Positions 16,217-25,567 of a DNA stretch of 64,000 bases are shown in pieces. The notes under the pieces are model-generated. The model saw only the letters and a program-made list of their open reading frames with translations. It was not told the origin of the DNA and made no database searches. The stretch covers positions 1,364,001 to 1,428,000 of the forward strand of contig NZ_FZOU01000001.1 of the NCBI RefSeq assembly GCF_900188085.1. The letters run 5' to 3'. Both the position numbers and the translations under genes were made by a program. Source of the stretch: Granulicella rosea. GTDB lineage: Bacteria > Acidobacteriota > Terriglobia > Terriglobales > Acidobacteriaceae. Numbering within the stretch: position 1 is the first letter of the stretch; the number at the start of each line of letters is the position of its first letter.

Positions 16217-16546
16217 CTGAACAACGCAGCACAAACGCGCGCTCACCGCACCCGGACTCTTCGGAGCCTGATCGGTCTGCTGTGCATTGCGCTCGTTCTG
16301 TTCGCAGGCGGCATCAACCTCCTGCACAGCCATACGGCCAGCGGCGCGGATCTTGCGACCGATCCCGGCTGCACGCTCTGCACCCTCAGCCACGTCGCCG
16401 CCATGCCTGGCGCGGTCGCGCTTGTTCCGGTTCTGGTGGAGGCGGTCGTCTTCGCGCCGCCGCCCACGAAGACCGTGGCCCCATCCCGCTTCTTTGCCTT
16501 TTCCCTCTATGTCCGGCCGCCGCCGCTCGATCCTTCTCGCTCGTAG
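16217..16546 (+). CDS. Small membrane protein with HxH and CxxC, CTG start
   Basis: A 109-codon frame without ATG, GTG or TTG. The best start is CTG at 16217, preceded by GAGG six bases away. The product has a basic N-terminus, one hydrophobic segment (LIGLLCIALVLFAGGINLL), then HSHTASGADL and CTLCTLSHV, i.e. an HxH and a CxxC that could bind metal. It resembles small DUF2946-like proteins, though the match is by eye. It sits 62 bp upstream of the TonB receptor in the zinc-type locus, so a periplasmic metal-handling accessory role is plausible. A 13-codon ORF (ATG at 16179, TGA at 16218-16220) ends on its start codon (CTGA overlap) and could couple translation. The coding call rests on frame quality and motifs. 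Confidence 0.55.
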   Translation: MNNAAQTRAHRTRTLRSLIGLLCIALVLFAGGINLLHSHTASGADLATDPGCTLCTLSHVAAMPGAVALVPVLVEAVVFAPPPTKTVAPSRFFAFSLYVRPPPLDPSRS

Positions 16547-16608
16547 GGAAGTTTCAACCACGGCCCCCCGATCTCTATCGGTTCGGATCAACATAGAAGG
16601 AGCCACTC

Positions 16609-19293
16609 ATGCGCACCCTAGCGCTTCGTCTCTCTGTATTTATTGTCGCGATGATTTTGCTCGCGTCTGCAGGTCTACAATTACCCCTGTTCGCCCAGTC
16701 CGGAGGCAGCAACGGCTCCATTCAAGGTACGGTCGCCGACCCGTCCGGCGGCGCCATCACCGGCGCCAAGGTCGTTCTGCGCAACACCATCTCCGGCCTC
16801 AACCGCACCGTAACCACCGGCCCGGACGGCGCCTATCAGTTCCCGAACATCCCCTTCAACCCCTACCACGTCACCATCTCAGCGCCCGGCTTCAGCACGC
16901 GCGACATCCACGTCGACATCCGCTCCTCCGTGCCCAGCATCGTCGCGACGACCCTGACTATCGCAGCGGCAGGGGAGAGCGTCACGGTGGAGGCGCCCAG
17001 CGGCGACCTGATCGAGAACAGCCCCACGCTCCACACCGATATCGACCGCGAGCTCTTCACCAAGCTGCCGCTCGAGAGCCAGTCCTCGTCCGTCAGCTCG
17101 TTGCTGACGCTTGCTTCGCCCGGCGTCGCGGCGGACTCGAACGGCCTCTTTCACGGCCTGGGCGACCACGCCGAGAACGCCTTCTACGTCGACGGTCAGC
17201 CGGTGACCGACCAGCAGAGCAAGGTCTTCTCAAATCAGATTCCGCTCTCCGCCATTCAGTCGCTTGAGGTCATCTCCGGCGCGCCCTCGGCCGAGTACGG
17301 CGAGAAGACCTCGCTCGTCGCCAACATCACCACCCGCTCCGGACAGGGCGCGCTCACACCGCGCGGCGAGATCGTCGCATCCTACGGCAGCTTCGGCTCG
17401 TCGACCATCTCGGGCGATCTGGCCTACGGGCCGAAGAAGTTCGGCAACTTCCTCGCCGCCGACGGCCTGCAGACCGGCCGCTTCCTCGACCCGGCCGAGT
17501 TCGCCGTCATGCACGACAAGGGCAACGTCGCGAACCTCTTCGACCGCGTCGACTTCCAGCCCACGCAGAACGACTCCCTCCACGTGAACGGCAGCTACAC
17601 GCGCTCGTGGTTCCAAAATCCCAACGCGTACGAAAACGAAAACCTGACCGATCAGACCGGCGCGGCCATCCCCAACACCGACCAGCGCTCGAAGATCCAG
17701 ACCGTCGATATCGCACCCTCGATCACGCACGTAGTCAACGACCACTCCGATATCTCGGTCGGACTCTGGATGCGGCGCGACGGCTTCAACTACTACCCCA
17801 GCCCCAACCCGCTCTCGGACTTTACACCGCTCCAGCAGGAGACCGTCAGCCAGACGCGCAGCCTGCTGAACACCGGCGTCCGGTCGGACTTCAACTGGGT
17901 GCATGGCGTCAATAACGTCAAGATTGGCGGCACCTATCAGCAGACGCTGCTGAACGAAAAGTTCGGTCTCGGCATCGTCGACCCGGGCCTGAACAATCCC
18001 TGCACGACGGCGGTCAGCCCAAGCGTCAACAATCCGGCGCAGTGCGTCGCGGCCGGCTCCACGCCCAACCCTGATTTTCAGGCCTTCCTCGGCTGCTACG
18101 ACCTCACCCGCAGCCCGTCGCTGGCCGATCTCTGCAACCCGGCCAGCGTGGCGACGAACTACATCTTCACTGGCCATACGGACGTGAAGCTGCTCTCGTT
18201 CTACGGTCAGGACTCGATCACCAAGGGTAATTTCAGCGTCAACCTCGGTCTGCGCGGAGATTTTTACAACGGCCTCAGCGTATCGCGGCAGGCCGAGCCA
18301 CGCGCCGGCCTCTCCTACAACATCAAGCCGACGTCGACCGTCCTTCGTCTCTCCTACGCGCGGTCGCTCGAAACTCCGTTCAACGAGAACCTCATCCTGT
18401 CGAGCCAGGGCTGCAACTCGGCGGTCATCGCGGCTATCGTGCCGTGCGTTCCAGCGAGCTTCAACCCCGGCTTCCGCAATGAGTTCCACGCCGGCTTCGA
18501 GCAGACCGCGGGCAAGCACCTCGTCGTCACCGCCGATTACATCTGGAAGTACACGCACAACGGCTACGACTTCTCGATCCTCGGCGCGACGCCCATCACC
18601 TTCCCGATCGAGTGGCACAACTCGAAGATCACCGGCTTCGTCCTGCGCGCCACCGTGCCGCAGACCCACGGCTTCAGCGGCTTTGTGAACATGTCGAGCG
18701 TCGCCGCGCGCTTCTTCCCGCCGCAGATCGGCGGTCTCGGCACGACCGAGGCGGGCGGCTCGCCCTTCCGCATCGACCACGACGAGAAGTTCAACCAGAC
18801 CACGCACCTGCAGTACCAGCGCACGCCAAACAGCCCGTTCTTCAGCTTCAACTGGCGCTACGATAGCGGCCTGGTCGCGGACGGCGTTCCATTTGCCGGG
18901 CCGAACGACAACGGCATCGTCGACCTCACCGGCCTGAGTCCGGACGAGCAGTTCCAGGCCGGCCTCGTCTGCAACGGCGTCAAGGCGACGCCGACGAAGG
19001 GGCTGCCCGCCACCTGCCTGTCCACGCAGCTCACCTCGAATCTGGTGTCGATCCCCGCCGCCGGAACCGAGAACGACGACCACAACCCGCCGCGCATCAA
19101 GCCGCGCAGCCTCTTCGACCTCTCGCTCGGCCAGGACAACCTCTTTCACGGCACGAAGCAGAAGTTCAGCGCGCAGCTCACGGTCATCAACCTGACCAAC
19201 AAGTACGCCCTCTACAACTTCCTCTCCACCTTCAGCGGCACGCACTACGTCACACCGCGCGCCCTGACGGGGGAGATCGGCTACCACTTCTAA
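16609..19293 (+). CDS. TonB-dependent receptor-like outer membrane protein
   Basis: 894-aa outer membrane protein of the Oar/CarboxypepD_reg-TonB type common in Acidobacteriota. A signal peptide ends near FAQ (about residue 30). A carboxypeptidase-regulatory beta-sandwich (GSIQGTVADPSGGAITGAKV) covers about 33-115. A plug domain (AFYVDGQPVTDQQS, SLEVISGAPSAEYG) spans about 125-240, followed by a beta-barrel ending in a terminal aromatic (GEIGYHF). A good AAGGAG sits upstream of the ATG. Its position opposite a ZIP transporter and Fur-family gene suggests metal or metallophore import, perhaps zinc; this is inference. A strong hairpin follows the stop. Confidence 0.9.
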   Translation: MRTLALRLSVFIVAMILLASAGLQLPLFAQSGGSNGSIQGTVADPSGGAITGAKVVLRNTISGLNRTVTTGPDGAYQFPNIPFNPYHVTISAPGFSTRDIHVDIRSSVPSIVATTLTIAAAGESVTVEAPSGDLIENSPTLHTDIDRELFTKLPLESQSSSVSSLLTLASPGVAADSNGLFHGLGDHAENAFYVDGQPVTDQQSKVFSNQIPLSAIQSLEVISGAPSAEYGEKTSLVANITTRSGQGALTPRGEIVASYGSFGSSTISGDLAYGPKKFGNFLAADGLQTGRFLDPAEFAVMHDKGNVANLFDRVDFQPTQNDSLHVNGSYTRSWFQNPNAYENENLTDQTGAAIPNTDQRSKIQTVDIAPSITHVVNDHSDISVGLWMRRDGFNYYPSPNPLSDFTPLQQETVSQTRSLLNTGVRSDFNWVHGVNNVKIGGTYQQTLLNEKFGLGIVDPGLNNPCTTAVSPSVNNPAQCVAAGSTPNPDFQAFLGCYDLTRSPSLADLCNPASVATNYIFTGHTDVKLLSFYGQDSITKGNFSVNLGLRGDFYNGLSVSRQAEPRAGLSYNIKPTSTVLRLSYARSLETPFNENLILSSQGCNSAVIAAIVPCVPASFNPGFRNEFHAGFEQTAGKHLVVTADYIWKYTHNGYDFSILGATPITFPIEWHNSKITGFVLRATVPQTHGFSGFVNMSSVAARFFPPQIGGLGTTEAGGSPFRIDHDEKFNQTTHLQYQRTPNSPFFSFNWRYDSGLVADGVPFAGPNDNGIVDLTGLSPDEQFQAGLVCNGVKATPTKGLPATCLSTQLTSNLVSIPAAGTENDDHNPPRIKPRSLFDLSLGQDNLFHGTKQKFSAQLTVINLTNKYALYNFLSTFSGTHYVTPRALTGEIGYHF

Positions 19294-19300
19294 ACCGCCG

Positions 19301-19351
19301 GTCTTCGTGAGCTTTAGGCTGATAGCTATTCAGCTTAAGGCTCTCGAAGAC
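19301..19351. terminator. Bidirectional hairpin between convergent genes
   Basis: 22-bp imperfect stem (19301-19322 with 19330-19351; GTCTTCG pairing with CGAAGAC at the base) around a 7-nt loop, lying eight bases after the TonB receptor stop and before the convergent AddA-like gene's stop. It probably ends transcription or protects 3' ends from both sides; no long U-tract is present. Confidence 0.6.
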
Positions 19352-19373
19352 AGTCTCTAGCTGAAGGCTGGTG

Positions 19374-22300
19374 CTACTCCACGGCGACCCACCAGACAAA
19401 CCGCGCCAGCAGCGGATAATAGAGTCCTACCCGCACCACTCCGTCGAACTCCTTCGCATAGGCGGCCATCTGACCGGCATACTTCGCTTGTTCGCGCAGA
19501 AGAAACTCTTCCATGCCTTCGCTCCCAGGCGTAGCCGTCTTGAAATCGACGATCCAACGCGTGGAGACGCCGTCCACGAGGGGCTCCGGCCCCGCGACAA
19601 ACGTACGGTCCATCCGCAGACCTCGCTCGCTGGAGGAGGCCAGCGCCTGCTCGCTGGCCGCTCCGGCATGCGTCGTCAGCAACCATCGCCCGTGTGGGTC
19701 TTCGAGTGTGTTCGTCAGCGCGAGCAGCACACGCGCCGCCGCTCGCTCGATGCTCGATGCCGGTAGACCCGCGCTGCGCAGCACTACGGCGATCCGTGCC
19801 CGCCAGTCCGGCAGCTCCGCCAGCAGCCCGGCGACCGTCTGACCCGAGGTGACCCGCGCTGCCAGCAGATCGAGAAATCCATGCGTCGCCGTGCCGAATG
19901 CGCGCGCCGCAAACGAACCATCCGGTCGCTCGAAGCGATCGCCGCCAGGCCGCAGCGGCTTGCCGTAGGGAAGAATCGTTGCATCCGAAGCGGCTGCCCA
20001 ACCGGTTGGAATCCGCTGCAACTGGGGAACGACCGGCGCTGCGGCCGAGGCGGCCAGCGCCAGCACGAACGGCTCTTCTTCCGTGATTGCTGCCACGGCC
20101 GGCCGGAGATGCCGCTCCGCAGCCGCCCACGCCGAGTGAAGCAGCGTGTTCGCGACCCGTGAAGGCTCGCCGTCCTTCTTCATCGACGGCGCCGCGAAGA
20201 GGTGCAGCTCCTCCCTGGCGCGCGTGCAGGCGACGTAAAACAGCCGCTTTCGTTCGGCTGCCTCGCGCGCCGCCTCGATGCTCTTCATCCACTCGTTCAG
20301 CTCGTGGCTGCCCCTGCCCTTGCCGCCGATCGGCGCCAGAATCCCGTGCGCTGTATCCTCGCCGCCGCCTTCGATCTCCATCCACGTCAGCAGCCGCCCG
20401 CGCGAGCTTTGCCCCGTGCGCTCAAGCGCGGGGACGATGACGGCGTCCCACTCCAGCCCCTTCGCTCCGTGGATCGTCATCAGGTCGACCGCCCCGGGAT
20501 GCGCCGAAGGCTCCGCATACAGCCGCCCCAGCCGCCGCGTCAGCTCCGGCAGCCGCAGACCGCCACCCGGCTGTTCCAGTTCGTCCAGCAACCGCAGGTA
20601 CCGCCGCACATTGCCCAGCTCCTCATCCGTCGCGAAAGCGTCCGCGCCGAGCGACCGCCAGGTCCTCTCGACCCAGGCCGCGACCGGCAACCGGCCCCGC
20701 TGCCCGACCGCCGCCTCCATCACCGGCCAGAGCCGTTCCAGCCGCGCGATGCCGTCGAGCGAGAGCAGATCGCCGCGCTGCAGAATCAACTCCGAGACGC
20801 TCATCCGGGCCCACGCATGGTCGTCCGCCCCGGCCAGCAGGTGCAGATCGGCCAGTGTCAGCCCGCACCACGGCGCGCGCAGGAGCGCAAACCACGCCAC
20901 GCGGTCGGCCGGATGCAGCAGAGCCCGCGTCAGCGCCAGCAGGTCGAGGATCTCCGGCCGCTCGCCAAGCGCCTCGATCTCGACCGCGCGAAATGGAATC
21001 TCCGCCGCCTTGAACGCCGCGACGATCTCCGTCAGATGCGCGCGCGAGCGGACCAGAACCGCGATCTTCCAAGCGGCGGTGCGGCCCTCGGGCAAAGGAC
21101 GCACGAGCCACTCCCCGGCGATCCGGCGAATCTGCTGCGCGTCGTCGCGCACTCGCCGGCGCCGGGCCAGCGTGCGCTCGGCGCTGTCCTCGGAGTAGGG
21201 AATGACCTCCGCGTGCCACACCTCGCCCAGCGCGGAGGTCGCCTCGCGCACTGCGTCTGCCTCGACATACGGAACCTCTTCAGGCCGTTCCGGATCGGCC
21301 TCGCGTGGAAAGAGAAGGGAGAAATCGTCGTTGAAGGCGGCCACCAGCGCGCTCTGCGAGCGGAAGTTTGCCGTCAGCCGCAGTGTGCCCACGGCGATCT
21401 CGCCCAACCGCCCGTCGAGCATCGTGCGGACGAATCGCTCCACCCGCGCCTGCCGGAAGAGGTAGATGGACTGCTTCGGGTCGCCGACCAGAAACACCGT
21501 CTGCGACCGGCCGTCCCAGCTCTGTGTCAATAGCTGGATCAGCTCGTACTGGCTGGTCGAGGTGTCCTGCATCTCGTCCACCAGGAGGTGGCGCAGCTCG
21601 ACGCCGTTCGCAATCGCCAGATCGTCGAGCGCGGCATCGCGTCGCAGCGCGCCCTTGGCCAGCAGCCCAACCTCGGCAAAGTCGCACTCGCCGCGCTCGG
21701 CAAAGACGATCTGCAGTTCGACCAGCGCGCGGCTCAGCACGCGGAAGAGCGACTTGGTCACCTTCCACTGATCGTGTGGATAGCGCAGCGGCGGCAGCTT
21801 CAGCAGTCCGCAGAGAGCATCGCGAAAGGGCGTCTCGTCCTGCAGCCGGGCGATGATCTCTTTCAGCGCCTCCTTGTGCTTTGCCTCGATCTCGAACATG
21901 ACGTGGTTCTTGTTGAAGCCGCCTCGCCAGTTCTTCGTCGACGCGGTGAGCAGGAGATGCCCAAGCGCCTTCCAGTGCGCAAGATCCTCGGCGGCGGCGC
22001 CCGGCGCGGTGCGCAGCTCGCGGCAGATTGCGATCGGCGAAGGCGCACCTTTGTATCCGTCGGAGTGCGCCATCTGCGCGGCGAGCGTTGTCAGTTCGTC
22101 CAAAATATCCGGTGGCGCGGTGTGCCGGATCCGCGTCAGCGCCCGGCAGATCGCCTGCTCCAGCGCCCGCTCGATCTTCGGCAGCACCACGCCTTCCAGG
22201 TACGCATCGTCCAGGTCGCTCTTCGCCAGTGGAACCAGCTCCCCCCACTGATCGCGCCAGCCGAGCATGTCGGCGATCAGCGCCTCGCAGTCGGCCAGGT

Positions 22301-22889
22301 TGCCGTCGCGGTGAAGCATCAGGTGTGAGAGCGCCGCCGTCAGATCGACGTCGCGTCCGCCCAGCAGGCCGAGCGTTCGCCGAGCCGCATCCTTATATAG
22401 CTCGGCGGAATCTTCGACCGGCGTCTGTCCTCCGCCCGAGCCCGAGAGCACCGGCAGCGCCCGCGCGATCTGCGAGCAGACCGAATCGATCGTCCGGATC
22501 GCCATCCGCCTGGGATCGGCAAGCAGGTTCCAGCCCAACGCCCGGTCGCGCGCCAGCACCGCCACGGCCATCGCTCGTGTCTCGCGGTCGAAGGCATTGC
22601 CCGGCTCGCGCCCCGCAGCAGCCGCCGCGAGCTGCGCCAGCACACGCTCCCGCATCTCGCTCGTGGCCTTTTTGGTGAAGGTGATCGCGAGCACCTGCGC
22701 CGGATCGGTGACCGTCTCGTCCGCAAGCAGCTTCAGAAAGCGCTGGATCAGCAGGCCCGTCTTACCCGAGCCGGCCGGCGCCTCGACGATCCACGATGCG
22801 CGGATGTCGAGCGCGCGCTCGCGCTCCTGCCAGTCCGGCGGCCGGGTTGGCGGACGGGTCGCGGCGGGGAAGCGTAGCAGTTCAGCCAA
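19374..22889 (-). CDS. addA: AddA-like UvrD-family helicase-nuclease
   Basis: 1171-aa superfamily 1 helicase fused to a C-terminal RecB-type nuclease. Motif I (APAGSGKT) is at about 37-44, followed by AITFTKKATSEMRERV (Ia), a DEMQDTS Walker B region, FLVGDPKQSIYLFRQA (III), LMTIHGAKGLEWDAV (V) and YVACTRAREELHLF (VI). The C-terminus shows DGVSTRWIVDFKT and EQAKYAGQMAAYAKEF, the PD-(D/E)XK core with QxxxY. With the AddB-like partner, which it overlaps by 8 bp, it should process double-strand ends for homologous recombination. AddAB is the nearest family; acidobacterial versions diverge from Bacillus AddA, so the symbol names a family and orthology was not tested. Confidence 0.88.
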   Translation of the reverse strand: MAELLRFPAATRPPTRPPDWQERERALDIRASWIVEAPAGSGKTGLLIQRFLKLLADETVTDPAQVLAITFTKKATSEMRERVLAQLAAAAAGREPGNAFDRETRAMAVAVLARDRALGWNLLADPRRMAIRTIDSVCSQIARALPVLSGSGGGQTPVEDSAELYKDAARRTLGLLGGRDVDLTAALSHLMLHRDGNLADCEALIADMLGWRDQWGELVPLAKSDLDDAYLEGVVLPKIERALEQAICRALTRIRHTAPPDILDELTTLAAQMAHSDGYKGAPSPIAICRELRTAPGAAAEDLAHWKALGHLLLTASTKNWRGGFNKNHVMFEIEAKHKEALKEIIARLQDETPFRDALCGLLKLPPLRYPHDQWKVTKSLFRVLSRALVELQIVFAERGECDFAEVGLLAKGALRRDAALDDLAIANGVELRHLLVDEMQDTSTSQYELIQLLTQSWDGRSQTVFLVGDPKQSIYLFRQARVERFVRTMLDGRLGEIAVGTLRLTANFRSQSALVAAFNDDFSLLFPREADPERPEEVPYVEADAVREATSALGEVWHAEVIPYSEDSAERTLARRRRVRDDAQQIRRIAGEWLVRPLPEGRTAAWKIAVLVRSRAHLTEIVAAFKAAEIPFRAVEIEALGERPEILDLLALTRALLHPADRVAWFALLRAPWCGLTLADLHLLAGADDHAWARMSVSELILQRGDLLSLDGIARLERLWPVMEAAVGQRGRLPVAAWVERTWRSLGADAFATDEELGNVRRYLRLLDELEQPGGGLRLPELTRRLGRLYAEPSAHPGAVDLMTIHGAKGLEWDAVIVPALERTGQSSRGRLLTWMEIEGGGEDTAHGILAPIGGKGRGSHELNEWMKSIEAAREAAERKRLFYVACTRAREELHLFAAPSMKKDGEPSRVANTLLHSAWAAAERHLRPAVAAITEEEPFVLALAASAAAPVVPQLQRIPTGWAAASDATILPYGKPLRPGGDRFERPDGSFAARAFGTATHGFLDLLAARVTSGQTVAGLLAELPDWRARIAVVLRSAGLPASSIERAAARVLLALTNTLEDPHGRWLLTTHAGAASEQALASSSERGLRMDRTFVAGPEPLVDGVSTRWIVDFKTATPGSEGMEEFLLREQAKYAGQMAAYAKEFDGVVRVGLYYPLLARFVWWVAVE

Positions 22890-25560
22890 GCTCCACCCCC
22901 TCGTCTTCCAATGAGTCGTTGAGCGCGGCCACGTTCAACCGGCAGAGCATACGCTGCGCACAGTACTGGCAGGTCGTGGGGTAGCGCTTTGGGTCCACCC
23001 GCGCCTCGCCCGCCGCGAACTGTCCGGCGAGATTCGTCAGCACGCGCCGCCAGTCCTCCACCTGTTCGTCCATGGTGGCGAACGACAGCTTCGACGACTT
23101 CGCCAGCACGGCCGGATCCTCGGCCAATCCCCGCAGGTCGAGATCGTCGCCCGCGCGCAGCAGCGCAAAGGCTACTCCGCCGAGCGGTTCCAGACCCGCA
23201 ACCACGGCGTAGAGCGGAAGCTGCGGCGCATCCGGTCGCTCCGAAGCCCAGTCACCCACCGCCGCCGCGCCCGTCTTGTAGTCGACGATCAGCGCGCCCG
23301 CCGCCGTATCGTCTACCCGGTCCACCCGCACCGAAAGCCGCAGCGGACCCACCCGCACATCGGGCAGCTCGAGCTCCTGCGCACGGACGGCAAACTCCGG
23401 CCGGTTCGCCTCCAGCTCGAGCCAGGGCCGCAGCAGCGCGCGCAGCCGTTGCCGCTGGGTCTCGACGTACGCCACCTCCCATGCCGACGCAACGCCCATC
23501 CGCGCCGTCGCACGGCCCAGCGCCGACTCGATGCACTCGTCCAGCAACGCGTGCTGGGCCTCGGTCGTCATCCTGCGCAGCGCCGGTTGATCCTCGACAT
23601 GCAGCCAGAAAGCCTCCATCACGTGATGGACGACGCTGCCTCGCTCCCGCGCATCCATTCCGGGCTGCGTGTCTTCGGGCTCCGTCGACCACAGCCGATG
23701 CTCCGCGAACGCCCTGAATCCACACGCCGCCTGCGCCGCCAGCACTCCGGCGCCGCCGGGATGCGGACGATCCGGCAGCTCTGGAAGCGAAAGATCGTCG
23801 GCCACGGTCAGGAGCGGAAAAACCTCGCGTGAAGCACGAGATTCTGCCAGCTCCTCGTTCATTTCAGGCAGGATAGGCGACGGCTTCTGTTGCCCTTCCG
23901 TCACCTCGCTCGCATAGCTGAAGACGAACTGCGTCGCCGATGCCTGCAACCTTGCCGTGATTGCCTTCGCGGAGGAGACATCGACGGCGCGGTCCGCGCC
24001 CGGCATCCCCAGCTCCCGCTGCAGATGCCAGGGCAGCAGCGGCGAGGTGGTCGCCGCCTGCGGCCACGCCAGGTCGCTCGCGCCCAGAAACCATACGCCG
24101 TCGAAGTGCTGTCCGCCGGCCTCGAGCGGACCCATCAGTTGCACCGGCGCTTCGCGCGACTCCGCCGCAAAGATCGTCTGCCGCGCGATGCGCTCGAAGG
24201 CCGCGAAGGCGTCGGACGCGGTTGCGCGCGCGCCGTCGAAGTCGAGCGTGGCCAGCTCATCCAACGCCGCCTGCCACCGGCGATGTGTCTGGAAGGTGAT
24301 CGAGTCGTACTCGCGCCCCGGCCAGCCGGTCGCGGCGATCATCCGCGCGAAGGCCTCGCCCCACTCGGCGTGCGGCCGCAGGGCGGTGGAGTCGGCCGTC
24401 ACCTGCTCCTCGGCGGCGATCTGGCGTAGCCGTGCGAGCCGCCCCGGCAGATCGCCCAGCCCAATCGACCGTTGCGCCGCCTCGATCATCTGGTCGAGCG
24501 AGAGCTCCGGCCGCATCCTGCGCGCGCGCCGCAGCTCGAAGACATCGAACTCCGCCAGCCGCGTGCCGCCGCCGAAGAAGGGCGAGAGCAGAAGCTCGGT
24601 CACGCGCTCGACCGGCAGTGCATCCACCAGGGGCCAGCGCAGCAGGTCCAGCCCGACCGCACCCATCGCCATCTCGGACAGTGGCCGTCCCAGGGAAAAC
24701 TCGTACGGCCCAGCCTCGCGTTCGAGCGCGATGTCCTGCAGCTCCGGCGCCAGAATCTCGCGAAAGACACGGTCGATCTCCGGCCGCCGCGGCTCGAGGT
24801 CCGGCACGATCACGGCAAGCTGCGCCTCGGGACTCGCTTCGAGGATCGCGCGCGCCCACAGCGCGGCAGCCTCGGCCTCCTGCGATTCGGTCTTTGCGGC
24901 GATCAGACGGGGAGGCTGTTCCGGCGTCGGGACCGGGGCGATCTCGACGGCGTACCCCGCGCGGCGCAGCGTCTCGAACAGCGCATCGAGCGCGGGGACG
25001 AACTTGTCGAAGCCCACCAGCAGCAGACCGGCGTCGGCGACCGGCAGCGACGCGGCGGCAGCCTCCAGTTCGACCCAGAGCTGGGTCGGCGAGAAGAGCC
25101 CGTCCCGGCGGCAGCGACGCTCGAACGCCAGAGCCCACCGCTGGAACGCCCTCGTATCCGTGCTGACGCCGATCTCGCGCAGCCGGCCCAGACCGCGGTA
25201 GTTCGCCAGCAGCGACCACGCGCGCGCCGCCATCTCGGCCAGCGCGTCGACCGAGCGCAGCCCGACCGAGCTCTCGCGGTCGCCCGCGACGACCGCCCGC
25301 CATAGCGCGTGCTCCTGGCTGCGATTCAGCACCACACGGTCGACCGCGCCCGCCATCAGCATGCGCTGCCACAGATCGGTGGCCCAGGCGTCGACCGCCA
25401 GGATCGCCGCCGGCTGCCAGTTCGCATGGCCCTCCGCCTCCATGTGCCGGGCGTATCCGCGCTGCAGCATGCGCGCCGCGCGCTGGTTCGCTGTCAAAAC
25501 GGTCTGGCCGCGTTCGAGCGCCTCCAGCACCTCCGGCGGCAGCAGATTCCTCACATCCAT
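22882..25560 (-). CDS. addB: AddB-like PD-(D/E)XK nuclease, Fe-S type
   Basis: About 892 aa. The N-terminal and middle parts resemble an inactivated helicase (no Walker A; TVLTANQRAARML near the start). The C-terminus has the nuclease core (LSVRVDRVDD, LIVDYKTG, QLPLYAVV) bracketed by cysteines: one in AACGFRAF before the core and three in TCQYCAQRMLC after it. This is the arrangement of the 4Fe-4S 'staple' of AddB nucleases. It is first in an 8-bp overlapping pair with the AddA-like gene. I chose ATG 25560 (MDVRNLL); an ATG at 25578 would overlap the MFS stop. The role is end resection together with AddA. Confidence 0.85.
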   Translation of the reverse strand: MDVRNLLPPEVLEALERGQTVLTANQRAARMLQRGYARHMEAEGHANWQPAAILAVDAWATDLWQRMLMAGAVDRVVLNRSQEHALWRAVVAGDRESSVGLRSVDALAEMAARAWSLLANYRGLGRLREIGVSTDTRAFQRWALAFERRCRRDGLFSPTQLWVELEAAAASLPVADAGLLLVGFDKFVPALDALFETLRRAGYAVEIAPVPTPEQPPRLIAAKTESQEAEAAALWARAILEASPEAQLAVIVPDLEPRRPEIDRVFREILAPELQDIALEREAGPYEFSLGRPLSEMAMGAVGLDLLRWPLVDALPVERVTELLLSPFFGGGTRLAEFDVFELRRARRMRPELSLDQMIEAAQRSIGLGDLPGRLARLRQIAAEEQVTADSTALRPHAEWGEAFARMIAATGWPGREYDSITFQTHRRWQAALDELATLDFDGARATASDAFAAFERIARQTIFAAESREAPVQLMGPLEAGGQHFDGVWFLGASDLAWPQAATTSPLLPWHLQRELGMPGADRAVDVSSAKAITARLQASATQFVFSYASEVTEGQQKPSPILPEMNEELAESRASREVFPLLTVADDLSLPELPDRPHPGGAGVLAAQAACGFRAFAEHRLWSTEPEDTQPGMDARERGSVVHHVMEAFWLHVEDQPALRRMTTEAQHALLDECIESALGRATARMGVASAWEVAYVETQRQRLRALLRPWLELEANRPEFAVRAQELELPDVRVGPLRLSVRVDRVDDTAAGALIVDYKTGAAAVGDWASERPDAPQLPLYAVVAGLEPLGGVAFALLRAGDDLDLRGLAEDPAVLAKSSKLSFATMDEQVEDWRRVLTNLAGQFAAGEARVDPKRYPTTCQYCAQRMLCRLNVAALNDSLEDEGVELG

Positions 25561-25567
25561 GATCCGG

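Noticed and set aside
17230..19287. 685-codon minus-strand frame opposite the TonB receptor
   Set aside because: Arg/Val/Glu-rich shadow composition; the plus strand has a signal peptide, plug and terminal aromatic.
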